A stretch of DNA of 64,000 bases. Origin: Candidatus Villigracilaceae bacterium. Lineage in GTDB: Bacteria; Chloroflexota; Anaerolineae; Anaerolineales; Villigracilaceae. Positions 50,277 through 59,307 of this stretch are shown here, piece by piece (positions within the stretch are counted from its first letter, which is position 1; each line of letters opens with the position of its first letter). Under the pieces are notes generated by a model. That model searched no databases. It saw only the letters and a list, made by a program, of their open reading frames with translations, and was not told the DNA's origin. Position numbers and translations under genes: made by a program. The DNA is taken from positions 1 to 64,000 of the forward strand of contig JAPKMP010000015.1 in the NCBI GenBank assembly GCA_026645935.1, given 5' to 3'.

Positions 50277-51497
50277 ATGAAAATTGCCTTGCTTTCCGAA
50301 AAGTATACACCCGACATCGGCGGTCTCGCAATCTCGGCAGGACGATTGGGGGATTTGCTTGCCTCCGCCGGATACGATGTGCGCCTTTTCGCTCCGACCC
50401 CTTCGCCTTCGCTCATGGCAGGTTCAAGCCTGCCTCCATCCATCAAACAGACTCAACGCTCAGGCGGAGTCAGCGTCATGCGCTTCGGCGCGCACAAGCG
50501 CGTGGACGATACACTGGTCGATTGGTTCGAACTCATCCTTGAAGAACACAAGCGAGGACCGTTCGATGCGATCCATGCCTACTTCCTCCCGATGGCGGGA
50601 TTTGTCGGCGCATATGTGGGGAAATATCTGGGTGTTCCAAGTGTTGTATCCATCCGTGGAAACGACATCGAACGCGCCGCCTTTGACCCGTCCAAATTCT
50701 CGCACGTGATGTACGCCCTGCAACATGCAAGTGCGGTAACGACAAATGCAAGCATCCTGGCGAAAAAGGCAAAGGTGTTTATCGACAGGGAGATCCATGT
50801 CATTCCTAACGGGATCGATACGGAGAGGTTCAAGCCGATGGAGAGAAAGGATGCGCTGGCAGAGGCGATTGGGTTGAATGAAAGAAAGAAGAAAGAAGAA
50901 AGAAATCTGGAAAGTGGAACCCTTCGGCTTCGCTCAGAGCAGGCGTGGAACGTAGTTGGTTTTGTTGGCGAATTGCGTGAAAAGAAGGGAATGACTGCGC
51001 TATTAAAAGGTTTCGAACAAGCAGCAAAGAAACAAACGGTTTCCCTGCTCATCGTAGGCGAAGTCCGCGAAGGGGAGGATAAAAAGACCTTTGACGAGTT
51101 CCGAGCATCCAATCCCCAATTGTCAATCACCGTCACGGGTCAGGTCTCCCACAATGACCTGCCCGCTTATTTTTCACTGATGGACGTGTTCGTTCATCCG
51201 TCCCTGCGCGACGGGATGCCGAACGCTTTACTCGAAGCAATGGCTTGTGAAATTCCGGTCATTACAACGCCGGTCGGCGGCGCGCTGGATGTGATTCAAG
51301 ATGGAAAGAACGGGATCTTCGTCAATGTCAACGACCCAGATATGCTTGCGGGAAAGATTCTCGAACTGCAGCGGGATCCCGATCAACGCGCGACGCTCGG
51401 TAGGAGGGCGAGAGAATCCATCCTGGAAAGGTTCACGCCTGAAAAAGAACTTGAGGCGAATTTGTCGGTGTATCGAAGTCTCGGCCTCAGAACATGA
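50277..51497 (+). CDS. Glycosyltransferase family 4 (GT-B)
   Basis: 406 aa. N-terminal GT-B domain: KIALLSEKYTPDIGGLAISAGRLGDLLASAGYDVRLF and VVSIRGNDIERAAF; C-terminal nucleotide-sugar domain: VGFVGELREKKGMTALLKGFEQA, then VFVHPSLRDGMPNALLEAMACEIPVITTPVGG with the EX7E pattern. Cytoplasmic sugar transfer to an unknown acceptor. Between the domains is a charged insert (about residues 201-224) derived from repeat DNA: purine-rich AGAAAGAAG units and a CCCTTCGGCTTCGCTCAG word. The next gene overlaps its stop by 4 nt. Confidence 0.9.
   Translation: MKIALLSEKYTPDIGGLAISAGRLGDLLASAGYDVRLFAPTPSPSLMAGSSLPPSIKQTQRSGGVSVMRFGAHKRVDDTLVDWFELILEEHKRGPFDAIHAYFLPMAGFVGAYVGKYLGVPSVVSIRGNDIERAAFDPSKFSHVMYALQHASAVTTNASILAKKAKVFIDREIHVIPNGIDTERFKPMERKDALAEAIGLNERKKKEERNLESGTLRLRSEQAWNVVGFVGELREKKGMTALLKGFEQAAKKQTVSLLIVGEVREGEDKKTFDEFRASNPQLSITVTGQVSHNDLPAYFSLMDVFVHPSLRDGMPNALLEAMACEIPVITTPVGGALDVIQDGKNGIFVNVNDPDMLAGKILELQRDPDQRATLGRRARESILERFTPEKELEANLSVYRSLGLRT
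50885..50945. repeat. Repeat-derived insert inside the GT4 gene
   Basis: A run of AGAAAGAAGAAAG units (50882-50904) is followed by CCCTTCGGCTTCGCTCAG (50920-50937). The latter is the inverse of a REP-like word also present, in variant form, at 47745-47761. The reading frame passes through without a stop. Confidence 0.55.
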
Positions 51498-52252
51498 ACG
51501 TTCAAAAATATCTCGAGAGGATCGATTACCGCGGCGCGCTGACGCCGGACTTTCAGACCCTGTCTCATTTGCAGACCGCGCACATGCGGGCGGTTCCGTT
51601 CGAGAATTTTAGCGTCCATTTCAAGGAACCGATCCGGTTGGACGAGGAGTGGTTGTATCAAAAGATCGTTGGACGCAATCGCGGCGGTTTCTGTTATGAA
51701 CTCAACGGGATGTTCGACTGGTTGTTGCGTTCGCTGGGTTTCGATGTGACGATGCTTTCGGCGGGAGTCTCGCGCGAGAGCGGCGGCTTCGGTCCGGAAT
51801 TCGATCACATGACTTTGATGGTCCGTCTCGATGAAGATTATCTTGTGGATGTCGGCTTCGGGGATTCGTTCCAAACCCCGCTGCGGATCAACGATCAGGG
51901 CGGACAAACACAGAACGGGATGTCGTACCAAATCAGGGCGGAGGGCGAGGCGCTGATCCTGTTCGAGCAAAACGACCGCGAAGAAAACCCATCCATGCAG
52001 GCGCAATATCGCTTTACGTTGACTCCCCGCCGGATGGAGGATTACGAGAACATGTGCCTGTATCATCAAATTTCGCCCGAATCGAGCTTTACTCAAAAAC
52101 GTGTCTGCTCGCGCGCAACCCCGAATGGCAGGCTTACATTGAGCAACCTGCGTTTCATAGTCACGGAGAACGGTGTGAAGAATGAGAGGGAGCTAAGTTC
52201 TGAGAGTGAGTTCGATCTGATCCTGCTCGAATATTTCAACATCCGTTTATAA
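51494..52252 (+). CDS. nat: Arylamine N-acetyltransferase
   Basis: 252 aa. The catalytic triad is visible: C67 in RGGFCYELN, H105 in FDHMTLMV and D119 in YLVDVGFGDS. The N-terminal helix bundle motif MRAVPFENFSVHF is also typical. It moves an acetyl group from acetyl-CoA to arylamines or hydrazines; in some bacteria NAT homologs act in natural product or lipid synthesis. Slightly shorter than the usual 270-280 aa. The start overlaps the GT4 stop by 4 nt (ATGA). Confidence 0.93.
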   Translation: MNVQKYLERIDYRGALTPDFQTLSHLQTAHMRAVPFENFSVHFKEPIRLDEEWLYQKIVGRNRGGFCYELNGMFDWLLRSLGFDVTMLSAGVSRESGGFGPEFDHMTLMVRLDEDYLVDVGFGDSFQTPLRINDQGGQTQNGMSYQIRAEGEALILFEQNDREENPSMQAQYRFTLTPRRMEDYENMCLYHQISPESSFTQKRVCSRATPNGRLTLSNLRFIVTENGVKNERELSSESEFDLILLEYFNIRL

Positions 52253-52276
52253 TCGATCCATCGGAAGGAGGAGCAG

Positions 52277-52591
52277 ATGGCATACTATCTTGTCACTGCA
52301 AAACCCGTCGCGTCAAAACTGAAGAGCTTGAGACAATGGCTGGATACCGGGGAAATCAGAGCCATGCGTCCGTTCGGCAATGCGCTTCAAACCGGACTGG
52401 ATAACGCGCGCTGGCATTCGGACGGAGTCGCCATCTGGGAGGAGGAGGATTACTGTGTGCCGCCGCTGGCGCAGGAACGCGCCGCCGTTTTGGATGATTA
52501 TTTTACGAACATCGAAGTCGAACATGTAAAGCAGGGGGAAGGCTGGGAACGGGTCGACTCTTTGAAACCGATTTGGGAGACCCATGGCTGA
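52277..52591 (+). CDS. Hypothetical protein upstream of the MoxR gene
   Basis: 104 aa, soluble. Contains YYLVTAKPVASKLKSLRQWLDTGEIRAMRPFGNALQTGL and ends WERVDSLKPIWETHG. No recognised domain. A very strong AGGAGGAG lies 5 nt before the ATG, and the MoxR gene starts within its last codons (8-nt overlap), so it is surely translated with moxR. It may be a small partner of the MoxR/VWA pair. Confidence 0.75.
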   Translation: MAYYLVTAKPVASKLKSLRQWLDTGEIRAMRPFGNALQTGLDNARWHSDGVAIWEEEDYCVPPLAQERAAVLDDYFTNIEVEHVKQGEGWERVDSLKPIWETHG

Positions 52592-53546
52592 CATTTTTGA
52601 ATCTGCAAAGTCCGTAAAGACCGAACTGAACAAACAAAAATATATCGCGTCGGATGAAATTGCGACCATTGTATATCTCGCGCAGAGATTGGGCAAGCCG
52701 CTGCTCGCCGAAGGTCCCGCAGGTGTTGGCAAGACCGAACTTGCCAAAGCCATTGCTTCTGCGACAGGCCGTGAATTGATCCGCCTGCAATGCTACGAAG
52801 GACTGGATGAATCGAAAGCCTTGTACGAATGGGAATATTCCAAGCAATTGCTTTACACGCAGTTATTGCGCGACAAATTGAACGACACCCTCGGCAAAGC
52901 CGAATCGCTGACCGAGGCGGCAGACAGGCTCGCGAAAGAAGAGGATGTCTTTTTCTCCGAGCGATTTCTGCTGATGCGCCCGTTATTGAAAGCGATCCTG
53001 AGCGAAAAGCCGACAGTCTTGTTGATCGACGAGATCGACCGCGCCGATGCCGAGTTCGAAGCCTTTCTGCTCGAAGTGTTGAGCGACTTTCAGGTCTCCG
53101 TGCCGGAGTTGGGGACGCTTGCCGCAAAGCACAAGCCTTTTGTCGTGTTGACCTCCAACAACACCCGCGAACTTTCAGAGGCGTTGAAGCGGCGTTGCTT
53201 ATACCTCTTCATCGATTACCCGACCTTGCAGGAGGAACTCGCCGTTGTGCATCTTAAAGTGCCGGATCTGAATCCAAAACTGGCGCAACAGGCAGTCGAA
53301 TTCGTGCAGCGACTCCGCAAGGCGGACATGCGCAAATCCCCCTCCATCAGCGAGACACTGGATTGGGCGAATGCGCTCGTGGCATTGAACGCCTCGCAGT
53401 TGGATAAAGATATTCTGGAAGATACGCTATCGGTCCTGCTCAAACATGAAGCGGACCTGCAGAAAGCCAAACGGCAGATGTTGAATCCGCCTCAGCCGAA
53501 ACAACGTCCGTCCATGGACGATCTGGCAAAGTTTTCCGGGAATTAA
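52584..53546 (+). CDS. MoxR-type AAA+ ATPase
   Basis: 320 aa. Walker A GPAGVGKTE (44-52), Walker B LLIDEIDRADAEFEAFLLEVLSD, sensor 1 VLTSNNTRELSEALKRRCLYLFIDYPT. The C-terminal helical lid has RKADMRKSPSISETLDWANAL, the MoxR sensor 2 region. MoxR proteins work as chaperones with VWA partners in metal-cofactor insertion, for example CoxD/CoxE in carbon monoxide dehydrogenase maturation. The partner VWA gene follows after 14 nt. Which enzyme they mature here is not visible; a link to the pterin AORs is speculation. Confidence 0.93.
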   Translation: MADIFESAKSVKTELNKQKYIASDEIATIVYLAQRLGKPLLAEGPAGVGKTELAKAIASATGRELIRLQCYEGLDESKALYEWEYSKQLLYTQLLRDKLNDTLGKAESLTEAADRLAKEEDVFFSERFLLMRPLLKAILSEKPTVLLIDEIDRADAEFEAFLLEVLSDFQVSVPELGTLAAKHKPFVVLTSNNTRELSEALKRRCLYLFIDYPTLQEELAVVHLKVPDLNPKLAQQAVEFVQRLRKADMRKSPSISETLDWANALVALNASQLDKDILEDTLSVLLKHEADLQKAKRQMLNPPQPKQRPSMDDLAKFSGN

Positions 53547-53560
53547 GTGGTCGGCAGAGT

Positions 53561-54940
53561 ATGGAATCCCGCATCCTTCAACTGATCTCCGCCCTGCGCG
53601 CCAGCGGTGTGCGCGTGTCGCTTGCCGAATCCGCCGAGGCATTCTCCGCTGTGGATTTGATGGGGATTCAGGATCGCGAGTCATTCCGTTTGTCGCTGCG
53701 CGCAACGTTGATCAAAGACGCAAAGGACCTGCCCACGTTCGATAAACTCTTCCCGCTATTCTTCGGCTCGGGAACTCCGCCGATGATGGGCGGCGATCCT
53801 TCGGACAACATGACGCCCGAGGAAGCGCAAATGTGGGCCGAGGCGATGAAACAATACACCGAACAACTCCGTCAGCGTATGGACAGGCTGATGAACGGCG
53901 AACCGCTCACAAAGTCCGAACTGGAGGCGCTGGGGCAATTGGTCGGATTGAATCAGGCGGAAAACCTTCAATATCAGAACTGGATGACGCAACGGATGAT
54001 GCGGGCGCTCGCCTTCCCTGAAGTGCAAAAGGCGCTGCGCGAGTTGATGGAACAACTCCAGCAGATGGGCATGAACCGCGAACGGATCGACCAGATCCGT
54101 CAGATGGTTCAACAAAACCTGGCGGCGATGCAGGAACAGATCCGCCAGTTTACAGGTCAGCGGATCGCCGAGAACATGAGCGAGCGCCCGCGCGGAGAGA
54201 ATATCGATGCCCTGATGAACCGCCCATTCCATGCGCTTTCGGATGCGGATAAAAAACTTTTGCAACGCGAAGTAAAACGCCTCGCCGCCGCCCTGCGGAC
54301 GAGAATCGCCCTGCGCCAAAAGCGGATGAAGTCTGGTCAAATGGACCCGAAAGCCACGATCCGCGCGAACTTGAAATACCACGGCGTGCCGATGGAAATC
54401 AGGCACAAAGACCGCATCAAGAAACCGAAGATCGTGGTCATCTGCGATGTGAGCACATCGATGCGTTTTTGCTCGGAGTTGATGCTGAGTTTTCTTTTTG
54501 CCCTGCAAGGACAGGTCCGTAAGACCCATGCCTTTGCCTTCATCGACCATCTCGAATCGATCTCTGAAGACTTTACCGGCTCGAACGCGGACGAGGCAAT
54601 TGCCTCCGTTCTATGGCGCATGCCCAGCGGACATTACAACACCGACCTTGGCTGGTCGCTCAACGATTTCCAAAATGAACACATGGATACGCTCAACAGC
54701 GGCACAACCCTGCTGATCGTGGGCGACGGGCGGAACAATTACAACGATCCGCGCCTCGATATTTTCTCCGTAATGACGCGCCGCGCCACACGAACGATCT
54801 GGCTGAACCCCGAACCGGATTACATGTGGAACGGCGACAGCGATATGATGAAATACGCCCCGTTTTGCAATAACGTGTTGAAGGTGGGAAACTTAAGAGA
54901 GCTGGTCAACGCAGTGGACGAGTTGATGAGCAATCCATGA
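53561..54940 (+). CDS. CoxE-like VWA domain protein
   Basis: 459 aa. The N terminus fits CoxE-like proteins (LISALRASGVRVSLAESAEAFSAV, DRESFRLSLRATLIKDAKDLPTFDKLFPLFF). A middle Gln/Met-rich coiled region (about 85-210) precedes the C-terminal VWA domain with the metal-binding DVSTS (D296, S298, S300) and later DGRNNYNDPR. It is the expected partner of the MoxR ATPase encoded just upstream. The stop codon abuts a perfect terminator hairpin. Confidence 0.9.
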   Translation: MESRILQLISALRASGVRVSLAESAEAFSAVDLMGIQDRESFRLSLRATLIKDAKDLPTFDKLFPLFFGSGTPPMMGGDPSDNMTPEEAQMWAEAMKQYTEQLRQRMDRLMNGEPLTKSELEALGQLVGLNQAENLQYQNWMTQRMMRALAFPEVQKALRELMEQLQQMGMNRERIDQIRQMVQQNLAAMQEQIRQFTGQRIAENMSERPRGENIDALMNRPFHALSDADKKLLQREVKRLAAALRTRIALRQKRMKSGQMDPKATIRANLKYHGVPMEIRHKDRIKKPKIVVICDVSTSMRFCSELMLSFLFALQGQVRKTHAFAFIDHLESISEDFTGSNADEAIASVLWRMPSGHYNTDLGWSLNDFQNEHMDTLNSGTTLLIVGDGRNNYNDPRLDIFSVMTRRATRTIWLNPEPDYMWNGDSDMMKYAPFCNNVLKVGNLRELVNAVDELMSNP

Positions 54941-54975
54941 AAACAGGCGGCAGTTCTTCAACTGCCGCCTGTTTT
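54940..54975. terminator. Perfect bidirectional terminator
   Basis: A 16-bp perfect stem (AAAACAGGCGGCAGTT against its inverse) with a CTTC loop; A/T runs at both ends serve the coxE-like gene on plus and the VIT gene on minus. Confidence 0.92.
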
Positions 54976-54992
54976 GATTCTGTAGAAAATCC

Positions 54993-55691
54993 CTATGCAA
55001 CTGCGGTCCCAAACAACTTGCCAACCAGGAAAGTAGCCAGCATGGCAAGCAACCCCCAAAAAGCGACGCGAAGCGCGCCCACCCACATATTGGCTCCGCC
55101 CAGTTTTGCTGCAATTACACCCATCACCGCCAGAAACAAAAGTGAACTTGCCACCACGATCGGGATCATCCATTGAACGGGAGCAACCATAACCGCCAAC
55201 AATGGCAAAACCGCTCCGACAGCGAACGATAACGCCGAAGCCAAGGCTGCCTGAATCGGCTGCGCAGTGTGGATTTCATTTAAACCAAGTTCGTCGCGGG
55301 CATGCGCCATTAACGCATCCTTTGCCATGAGCTGGTCTGCAACTTTTATTGCAAGAGCGGGTTCAAGTCCACGCTGGATGTAAATATTGGCGAGTTCGCG
55401 GCGTTCATTGACATCGTCTGTTTCCAATTCCTTTTTCTCGCGCGCCAGGTCGGCTTTTTCAGTATCCGCCTGCGAACTGACCGACACATACTCCCCCGCC
55501 GCCATGGACATTGCGCCCGCCACCAAACCCGCAATTCCCGCCAACAGAACATCACCACGGACTGCGCTTGCGGCAGCAACTCCCACCACTAGACTCGCAG
55601 TTGAAACGATCCCATCGTTAGCGCCCAATACACCGGCGCGCAGCCAGCCGATCCGATCGGCATAATGAACTTCAAGATGATGTCTGGGCAT
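54993..55691 (-). CDS. VIT1/CCC1 family metal transporter
   Basis: 232 aa. Start region LRAGVLGANDGIVSTASLVVGVAAA and AGLVAGAMSMAAGEYVSVSSQADTEKADLAREKKEL are the family signature. A cytoplasmic helical segment (about 80-130) with many Glu/Asp residues is followed by three C-terminal membrane segments. VIT/CCC1 proteins move Fe2+ or Mn2+ out of the cytosol. AGGAG precedes the ATG. Single gene, with a strong terminator. Confidence 0.93.
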   Translation of the reverse strand: MPRHHLEVHYADRIGWLRAGVLGANDGIVSTASLVVGVAAASAVRGDVLLAGIAGLVAGAMSMAAGEYVSVSSQADTEKADLAREKKELETDDVNERRELANIYIQRGLEPALAIKVADQLMAKDALMAHARDELGLNEIHTAQPIQAALASALSFAVGAVLPLLAVMVAPVQWMIPIVVASSLLFLAVMGVIAAKLGGANMWVGALRVAFWGLLAMLATFLVGKLFGTAVA

Positions 55692-55962
55692 TTTGAGACT
55701 CCTTTGTTTTTTGTCGAACTGCCATCTTGATTCTATTACAAATCAGTTCCGGATTCTTCAACAGGTCTCAAATCGCGGTAAAACATGATACGACAGGCAA
55801 AACGAAGACTCCTGGATATTGAAGAATTAAGAGCAAAGTCACCCCAAAATATCCAAATCGTCATGTTGCCTTGATTTCATACCCTTTATAATGGAATTTA
55901 ACGATTAATCAAAATCTCATCTGAAGCCGGGAAACCCACCAACCGCAATTCTGCAGAGTGCC
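55692..55962. other. 271-nt divergent intergenic region, promoters only
   Basis: Lies between the divergent VIT and kinase genes. No coding region seen. It holds a plausible plus-strand promoter (see 55866-55892). Otherwise the sequence is unremarkable and moderately AT-rich. Confidence 0.5.
55866..55892 (+). promoter_or_regulatory. Promoter of the sensor kinase-receiver operon
   Basis: Perfect TATAAT (55887-55892); the best -35 candidate is TTGCCT (55866-55871) at a short 15-bp spacing. The 5' leader would be about 64 nt. Confidence 0.45.
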
Positions 55963-58134
55963 ATGCAATTCCTATATACACCTTATATCATCCCCCTGAT
56001 TCTCGCAACCCTCATCTCAGGATGGGTGGCGGTTTATTCTTGGTCGCGGCGCGCCAATACGGGCGCGCTTGCCCTTACCTTGTTGGCAGCTGCGGTTGCG
56101 GAATGGTCGCTTGGGTATGCGCTGGAAATTGCCGGGGCGGACCTCGCCACCAAACTGTTCTGGGGCAAGTTCCAATATCTTGGCATTGTTCTTGTCCCGC
56201 TCATGTGGGTCGGGTTTGCCTTTCATCATGCCAACAGGGCAAGATGGCTCACCCTTGGCACCATCATCCCATTGTCCATAATTCCTTTGATCACCTTTGG
56301 ACTGGTGCTGACGACCGAGTCTCATGGATTGGTTTGGCGTGAGATCGGGATCGCAAGGACGGGTTCGTTTTCAGCATTGAGCGTAAGTTATGGCTTTTGG
56401 TTTTGGGTACACACCGCCTATTCCTATATCCTTCTCTTGGTTGGCACAGCGATCGTCGTCCGTTCCGTCGGGAGGATGACGGGAATCTACCGCCGGCAGG
56501 CAGCGATATTGCTCCTGGCAGTATCAGCCCCGTGGATCGGGAACGCGCTGTACCTCTCCGGCGTAAGCCCCATCCCAAGCCTCGATCTCACTCCCTTCGC
56601 TTTTACCATCACCGTCGTCGCGTTCACATGGGGCATATTCGGTTTCCAACTGGTCGACCTTTCCCCGATTGCGCGCGCAACGGTCATTGACGAGATGTCT
56701 TCGGGAATGATCGTGTTGGACCTTCGGAATCGAATCGTGGACATCAATCCCGCCGGACTCAGGTTTATCGGCAAAACAGATGTGGAAACGCTGGGCAAAA
56801 ACGCCGGAGAACTACTGACAGCCTGGCCCGATCTGATTCAGAAATACAGCAGGGTGATGGAGGCAACCGACGAAATATGCATCGGTGAAGGCGGGGAGAG
56901 GAAATGGTACGAACTCCGGCTTTCCCCCCTGCATGACCGGCGGAACGCGATCGTCGGGCGCGCGATCACCGTCACAGATATCACACCCCGTATTCTGGCT
57001 GAGACTCAATTATCGGAAAGCCGCGCGCTTTACCAGCAAATGGTCGAATCTGCCAGCGACATCATATACCGCACCGATGCGAACGGCTGTTTCACCTACG
57101 CCAACCCGGTCGCACTACGACTGATGGGTTTCAAATCAGAGGCGGAAGTGCTTGGCAGGCATTATCTTGATCTGGCAGCGCCCCACCAACGGCGCGATCT
57201 AAAGAGGCACTATAACCGGCAATTCCTGGCAGGTGAGACAACAACCTATTATGAGTTTGCCGCTGTCACCTCGAATGGGAGCGAACTTTGGTTGGGACAG
57301 AACGTCCAGATCATTCGCGAAGGAGACCAGATCATTGGGTTTCAGGCTGTGGCGCGTGATATCACCGATTTAAAGCGCGCACAGAGCGCACTTGCGCTTG
57401 CCCGTGATGAGGCATTGGAAGCCAGTCGCTTAAAGAGCCAGCTGTTGGCAAAGATCAGCCATGAACTCCGCACCCCCCTCGGCGGTATATTGGGTTATGC
57501 GGAACTGATGCAAATCAACACCTTTGGTAGTCTGACGGAGCAACAAAAAAAGGCGGTTTCCAGTATTGTCGAAGGCACAAATTATCTGTCCAAGCTTGTC
57601 AATGAGCTCCTTGACGAAGCCCAGATCGAAGCAAAAACGATCAAGATCAATATCGCCCGATTCTCGCCCCGAAATCTCCTGAGGGATGTCAAGTCAAGCA
57701 TGCAAATGCTGGCACAGAAAAAGGGGCTGGACCTGACCATTTCCATCGACCCAAAACTGCCCATCAGGTTGATGGGTGATGAATATAGGCTCCACCAAAT
57801 CCTCGTGAACCTGATCGGTAATTCCATCAAGTTTACGCCCACCGGAGGAGTCAACGTGCAGTTTTTAGCCGTCGATAATGAAAACTGGGCGATGAAGGTT
57901 TCGGATACGGGGATTGGCATTCCAGAAAACGCGCACGAATATATCTTCGAGCCATTTCGGCAGGTCAGTTCACAAAATAAATTTAGCGGCCGGGGCACGG
58001 GTCTTGGGCTTTCCATTACAAAGCAGTTGGTCGACTTGATGGGCGGCCGAATCACCGTGGAAAGCCAGATCGGGGTGGGCAGCACCTTCTCGGTCTATCT
58101 TCCGATCCATGCCCGGAGTGAATCGGAACAATGA
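55963..58134 (+). CDS. 7TM-PAS-PAS sensor histidine kinase
   Basis: 723 aa. Residues 1-225 hold seven hydrophobic segments of the histidine kinase N-terminal 7TM type (LILATLISGWVAVYSW, WGKFQYLGIVLVPLMWVGFAFHH). Two PAS domains follow (about 235-345 and 355-475; the second starts YQQMVESASDIIYRTDANGCFTYANP). The HisKA H-box KISHELRTPLGG has the phosphoacceptor H500. HATPase boxes: NLIGNSIKFTPTGG, DTGIGIPENAHEYIFEPFRQ, GTGLGLSITKQ. The first receiver gene overlaps the stop by 4 nt, so this kinase very probably phosphorylates it. Ligand unknown. Confidence 0.94.
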   Translation: MQFLYTPYIIPLILATLISGWVAVYSWSRRANTGALALTLLAAAVAEWSLGYALEIAGADLATKLFWGKFQYLGIVLVPLMWVGFAFHHANRARWLTLGTIIPLSIIPLITFGLVLTTESHGLVWREIGIARTGSFSALSVSYGFWFWVHTAYSYILLLVGTAIVVRSVGRMTGIYRRQAAILLLAVSAPWIGNALYLSGVSPIPSLDLTPFAFTITVVAFTWGIFGFQLVDLSPIARATVIDEMSSGMIVLDLRNRIVDINPAGLRFIGKTDVETLGKNAGELLTAWPDLIQKYSRVMEATDEICIGEGGERKWYELRLSPLHDRRNAIVGRAITVTDITPRILAETQLSESRALYQQMVESASDIIYRTDANGCFTYANPVALRLMGFKSEAEVLGRHYLDLAAPHQRRDLKRHYNRQFLAGETTTYYEFAAVTSNGSELWLGQNVQIIREGDQIIGFQAVARDITDLKRAQSALALARDEALEASRLKSQLLAKISHELRTPLGGILGYAELMQINTFGSLTEQQKKAVSSIVEGTNYLSKLVNELLDEAQIEAKTIKINIARFSPRNLLRDVKSSMQMLAQKKGLDLTISIDPKLPIRLMGDEYRLHQILVNLIGNSIKFTPTGGVNVQFLAVDNENWAMKVSDTGIGIPENAHEYIFEPFRQVSSQNKFSGRGTGLGLSITKQLVDLMGGRITVESQIGVGSTFSVYLPIHARSESEQ

Positions 58135-58523
58135 ATGATGTAACAGCCCTCATCCTGGAAGATGATCCGGTCATCGGCACTGTTTTTCAAACTGTCTTGA
58201 ATCGAGCAGGCTTTACCGTCGAAATCGATACGACAGGCGGAAATTTCATCAAACGACTGGAAAGTCCCGCCCCGGACCTTGTCCTTCTTGACATCCACAT
58301 GCCATACGCCTCCGGGCTGGACATCCTCGACCTAATTCGCGCTCGTGAGACATGGAAAAACTCAGTGGTGATCGTGGCAACCGCCGACATCTTTCACTCG
58401 AAATCCCTGGGCGTGAAGGCGAATCACGTTTTGATAAAACCGGTCAGCGTTTCAAAGTTGATTCGGATCATTTCGGAGCATTGGCCCGAAAGGTTTCCCC
58501 GGGATTCGGACCTCCAATCATAG
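58131..58523 (+). CDS. Stand-alone receiver protein (1)
   Basis: 130 aa, a single receiver domain with all key residues: D11/D12, phosphoacceptor D54 in LVLLDIHMP, T84 in VATAD, K103 in LIKPVS. There is no output domain. The ATG overlaps the kinase stop (ATGA). Likely an intermediate in a phosphorelay or a protein-interaction switch. Confidence 0.92.
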   Translation: MNDVTALILEDDPVIGTVFQTVLNRAGFTVEIDTTGGNFIKRLESPAPDLVLLDIHMPYASGLDILDLIRARETWKNSVVIVATADIFHSKSLGVKANHVLIKPVSVSKLIRIISEHWPERFPRDSDLQS

Positions 58524-58533
58524 GAGCGGTTAC

Positions 58534-58899
58534 ATGGACAAGCCTCTTGCTGTCATCGTCGAGGACGACATTGAGATCAACAACATCTTCAAACTGACGT
58601 TACAAACGGAATTCGAGATCGCCACTTTTCAGGAGGGGTCGGCGGCTTTGAATAATCTCCAGCACCTGACTCCAGCGCTCGTAATTCTGGACCTGAACAT
58701 GCCGGACATGTCTGGAGTGGATGTTTTAAAGGCAATTAAAAACGATGAGCGGCTTAAGTCGGTTCCCGTTATTCTTGCCACAGCCGACGCCGCCCTCGCA
58801 ACCACCCTCGAAGAGGTGGCGGACTTGATTTTGATCAAACCCATCAGCCCGGTGCAGCTTCGTTCCCTTGCTCAACGGATCGGCTCACTAAATTCGTGA
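58534..58899 (+). CDS. Stand-alone receiver protein (2)
   Basis: 121 aa single receiver domain: D11/D12, D53 in LVILDLNMP, T83 in LATAD, K102 in LIKPIS. AGGAG 7 nt before the ATG, 10 nt after receiver 1. Similar to receiver 1 in the KP-[IV]-S motif, which suggests a duplication. The last 12 nt overlap the end of the convergent gene. Confidence 0.92.
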   Translation: MDKPLAVIVEDDIEINNIFKLTLQTEFEIATFQEGSAALNNLQHLTPALVILDLNMPDMSGVDVLKAIKNDERLKSVPVILATADAALATTLEEVADLILIKPISPVQLRSLAQRIGSLNS

Positions 58900-59301
58900 T
58901 CCCTTCCACCCACCCAACAAAATGACCGGCGGGATTTCGATTGCCAGCAATATCCATGCCCAGACCGGCGTGGTACCTGCATATTCGGATAACGTCATCC
59001 CCCAAATGAACGCCGCGGTTTGAACAAGAGCGAGGCTTAATACGCACGCCCTTTTCCAGCGTGAAGCGATCCTGGCGGCAAGCCAACCTCCGACGTACAA
59101 GGCAATTCCATTGTTGATGAATTTCAAGAGCAGGAACCAGGGTTGGTTACGGATTCCAAAATAAACCTGTTCGTCCATGGTAATCTCTCTGTGAACCAGG
59201 GTCACCAATGAAAATTCCATTCCTTCCGCTATGAGGGAGATGACCATCAAGCCGGCAAAGACTCCGAGAGCGAATCGAAGGATATCCATGGCTGTTTTCA
59301 T
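58888..59301 (-). CDS. Hypothetical four-helix membrane protein
   Basis: 137 aa with four hydrophobic segments (about 8-26, 56-76, 84-104, 112-130). Start supported by TGAGG upstream. A positive-inside pattern (ARIASRWKRA between segments 2 and 3) places the loop in the cytoplasm. Six nt after the BtrH-like gene, so co-transcribed with it. Family not recognised. Its 3' end overlaps the convergent receiver gene by 12 nt. Confidence 0.7.
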   Translation of the reverse strand: MKTAMDILRFALGVFAGLMVISLIAEGMEFSLVTLVHREITMDEQVYFGIRNQPWFLLLKFINNGIALYVGGWLAARIASRWKRACVLSLALVQTAAFIWGMTLSEYAGTTPVWAWILLAIEIPPVILLGGWKGSRI

Positions 59302-59307
59302 GACGCC

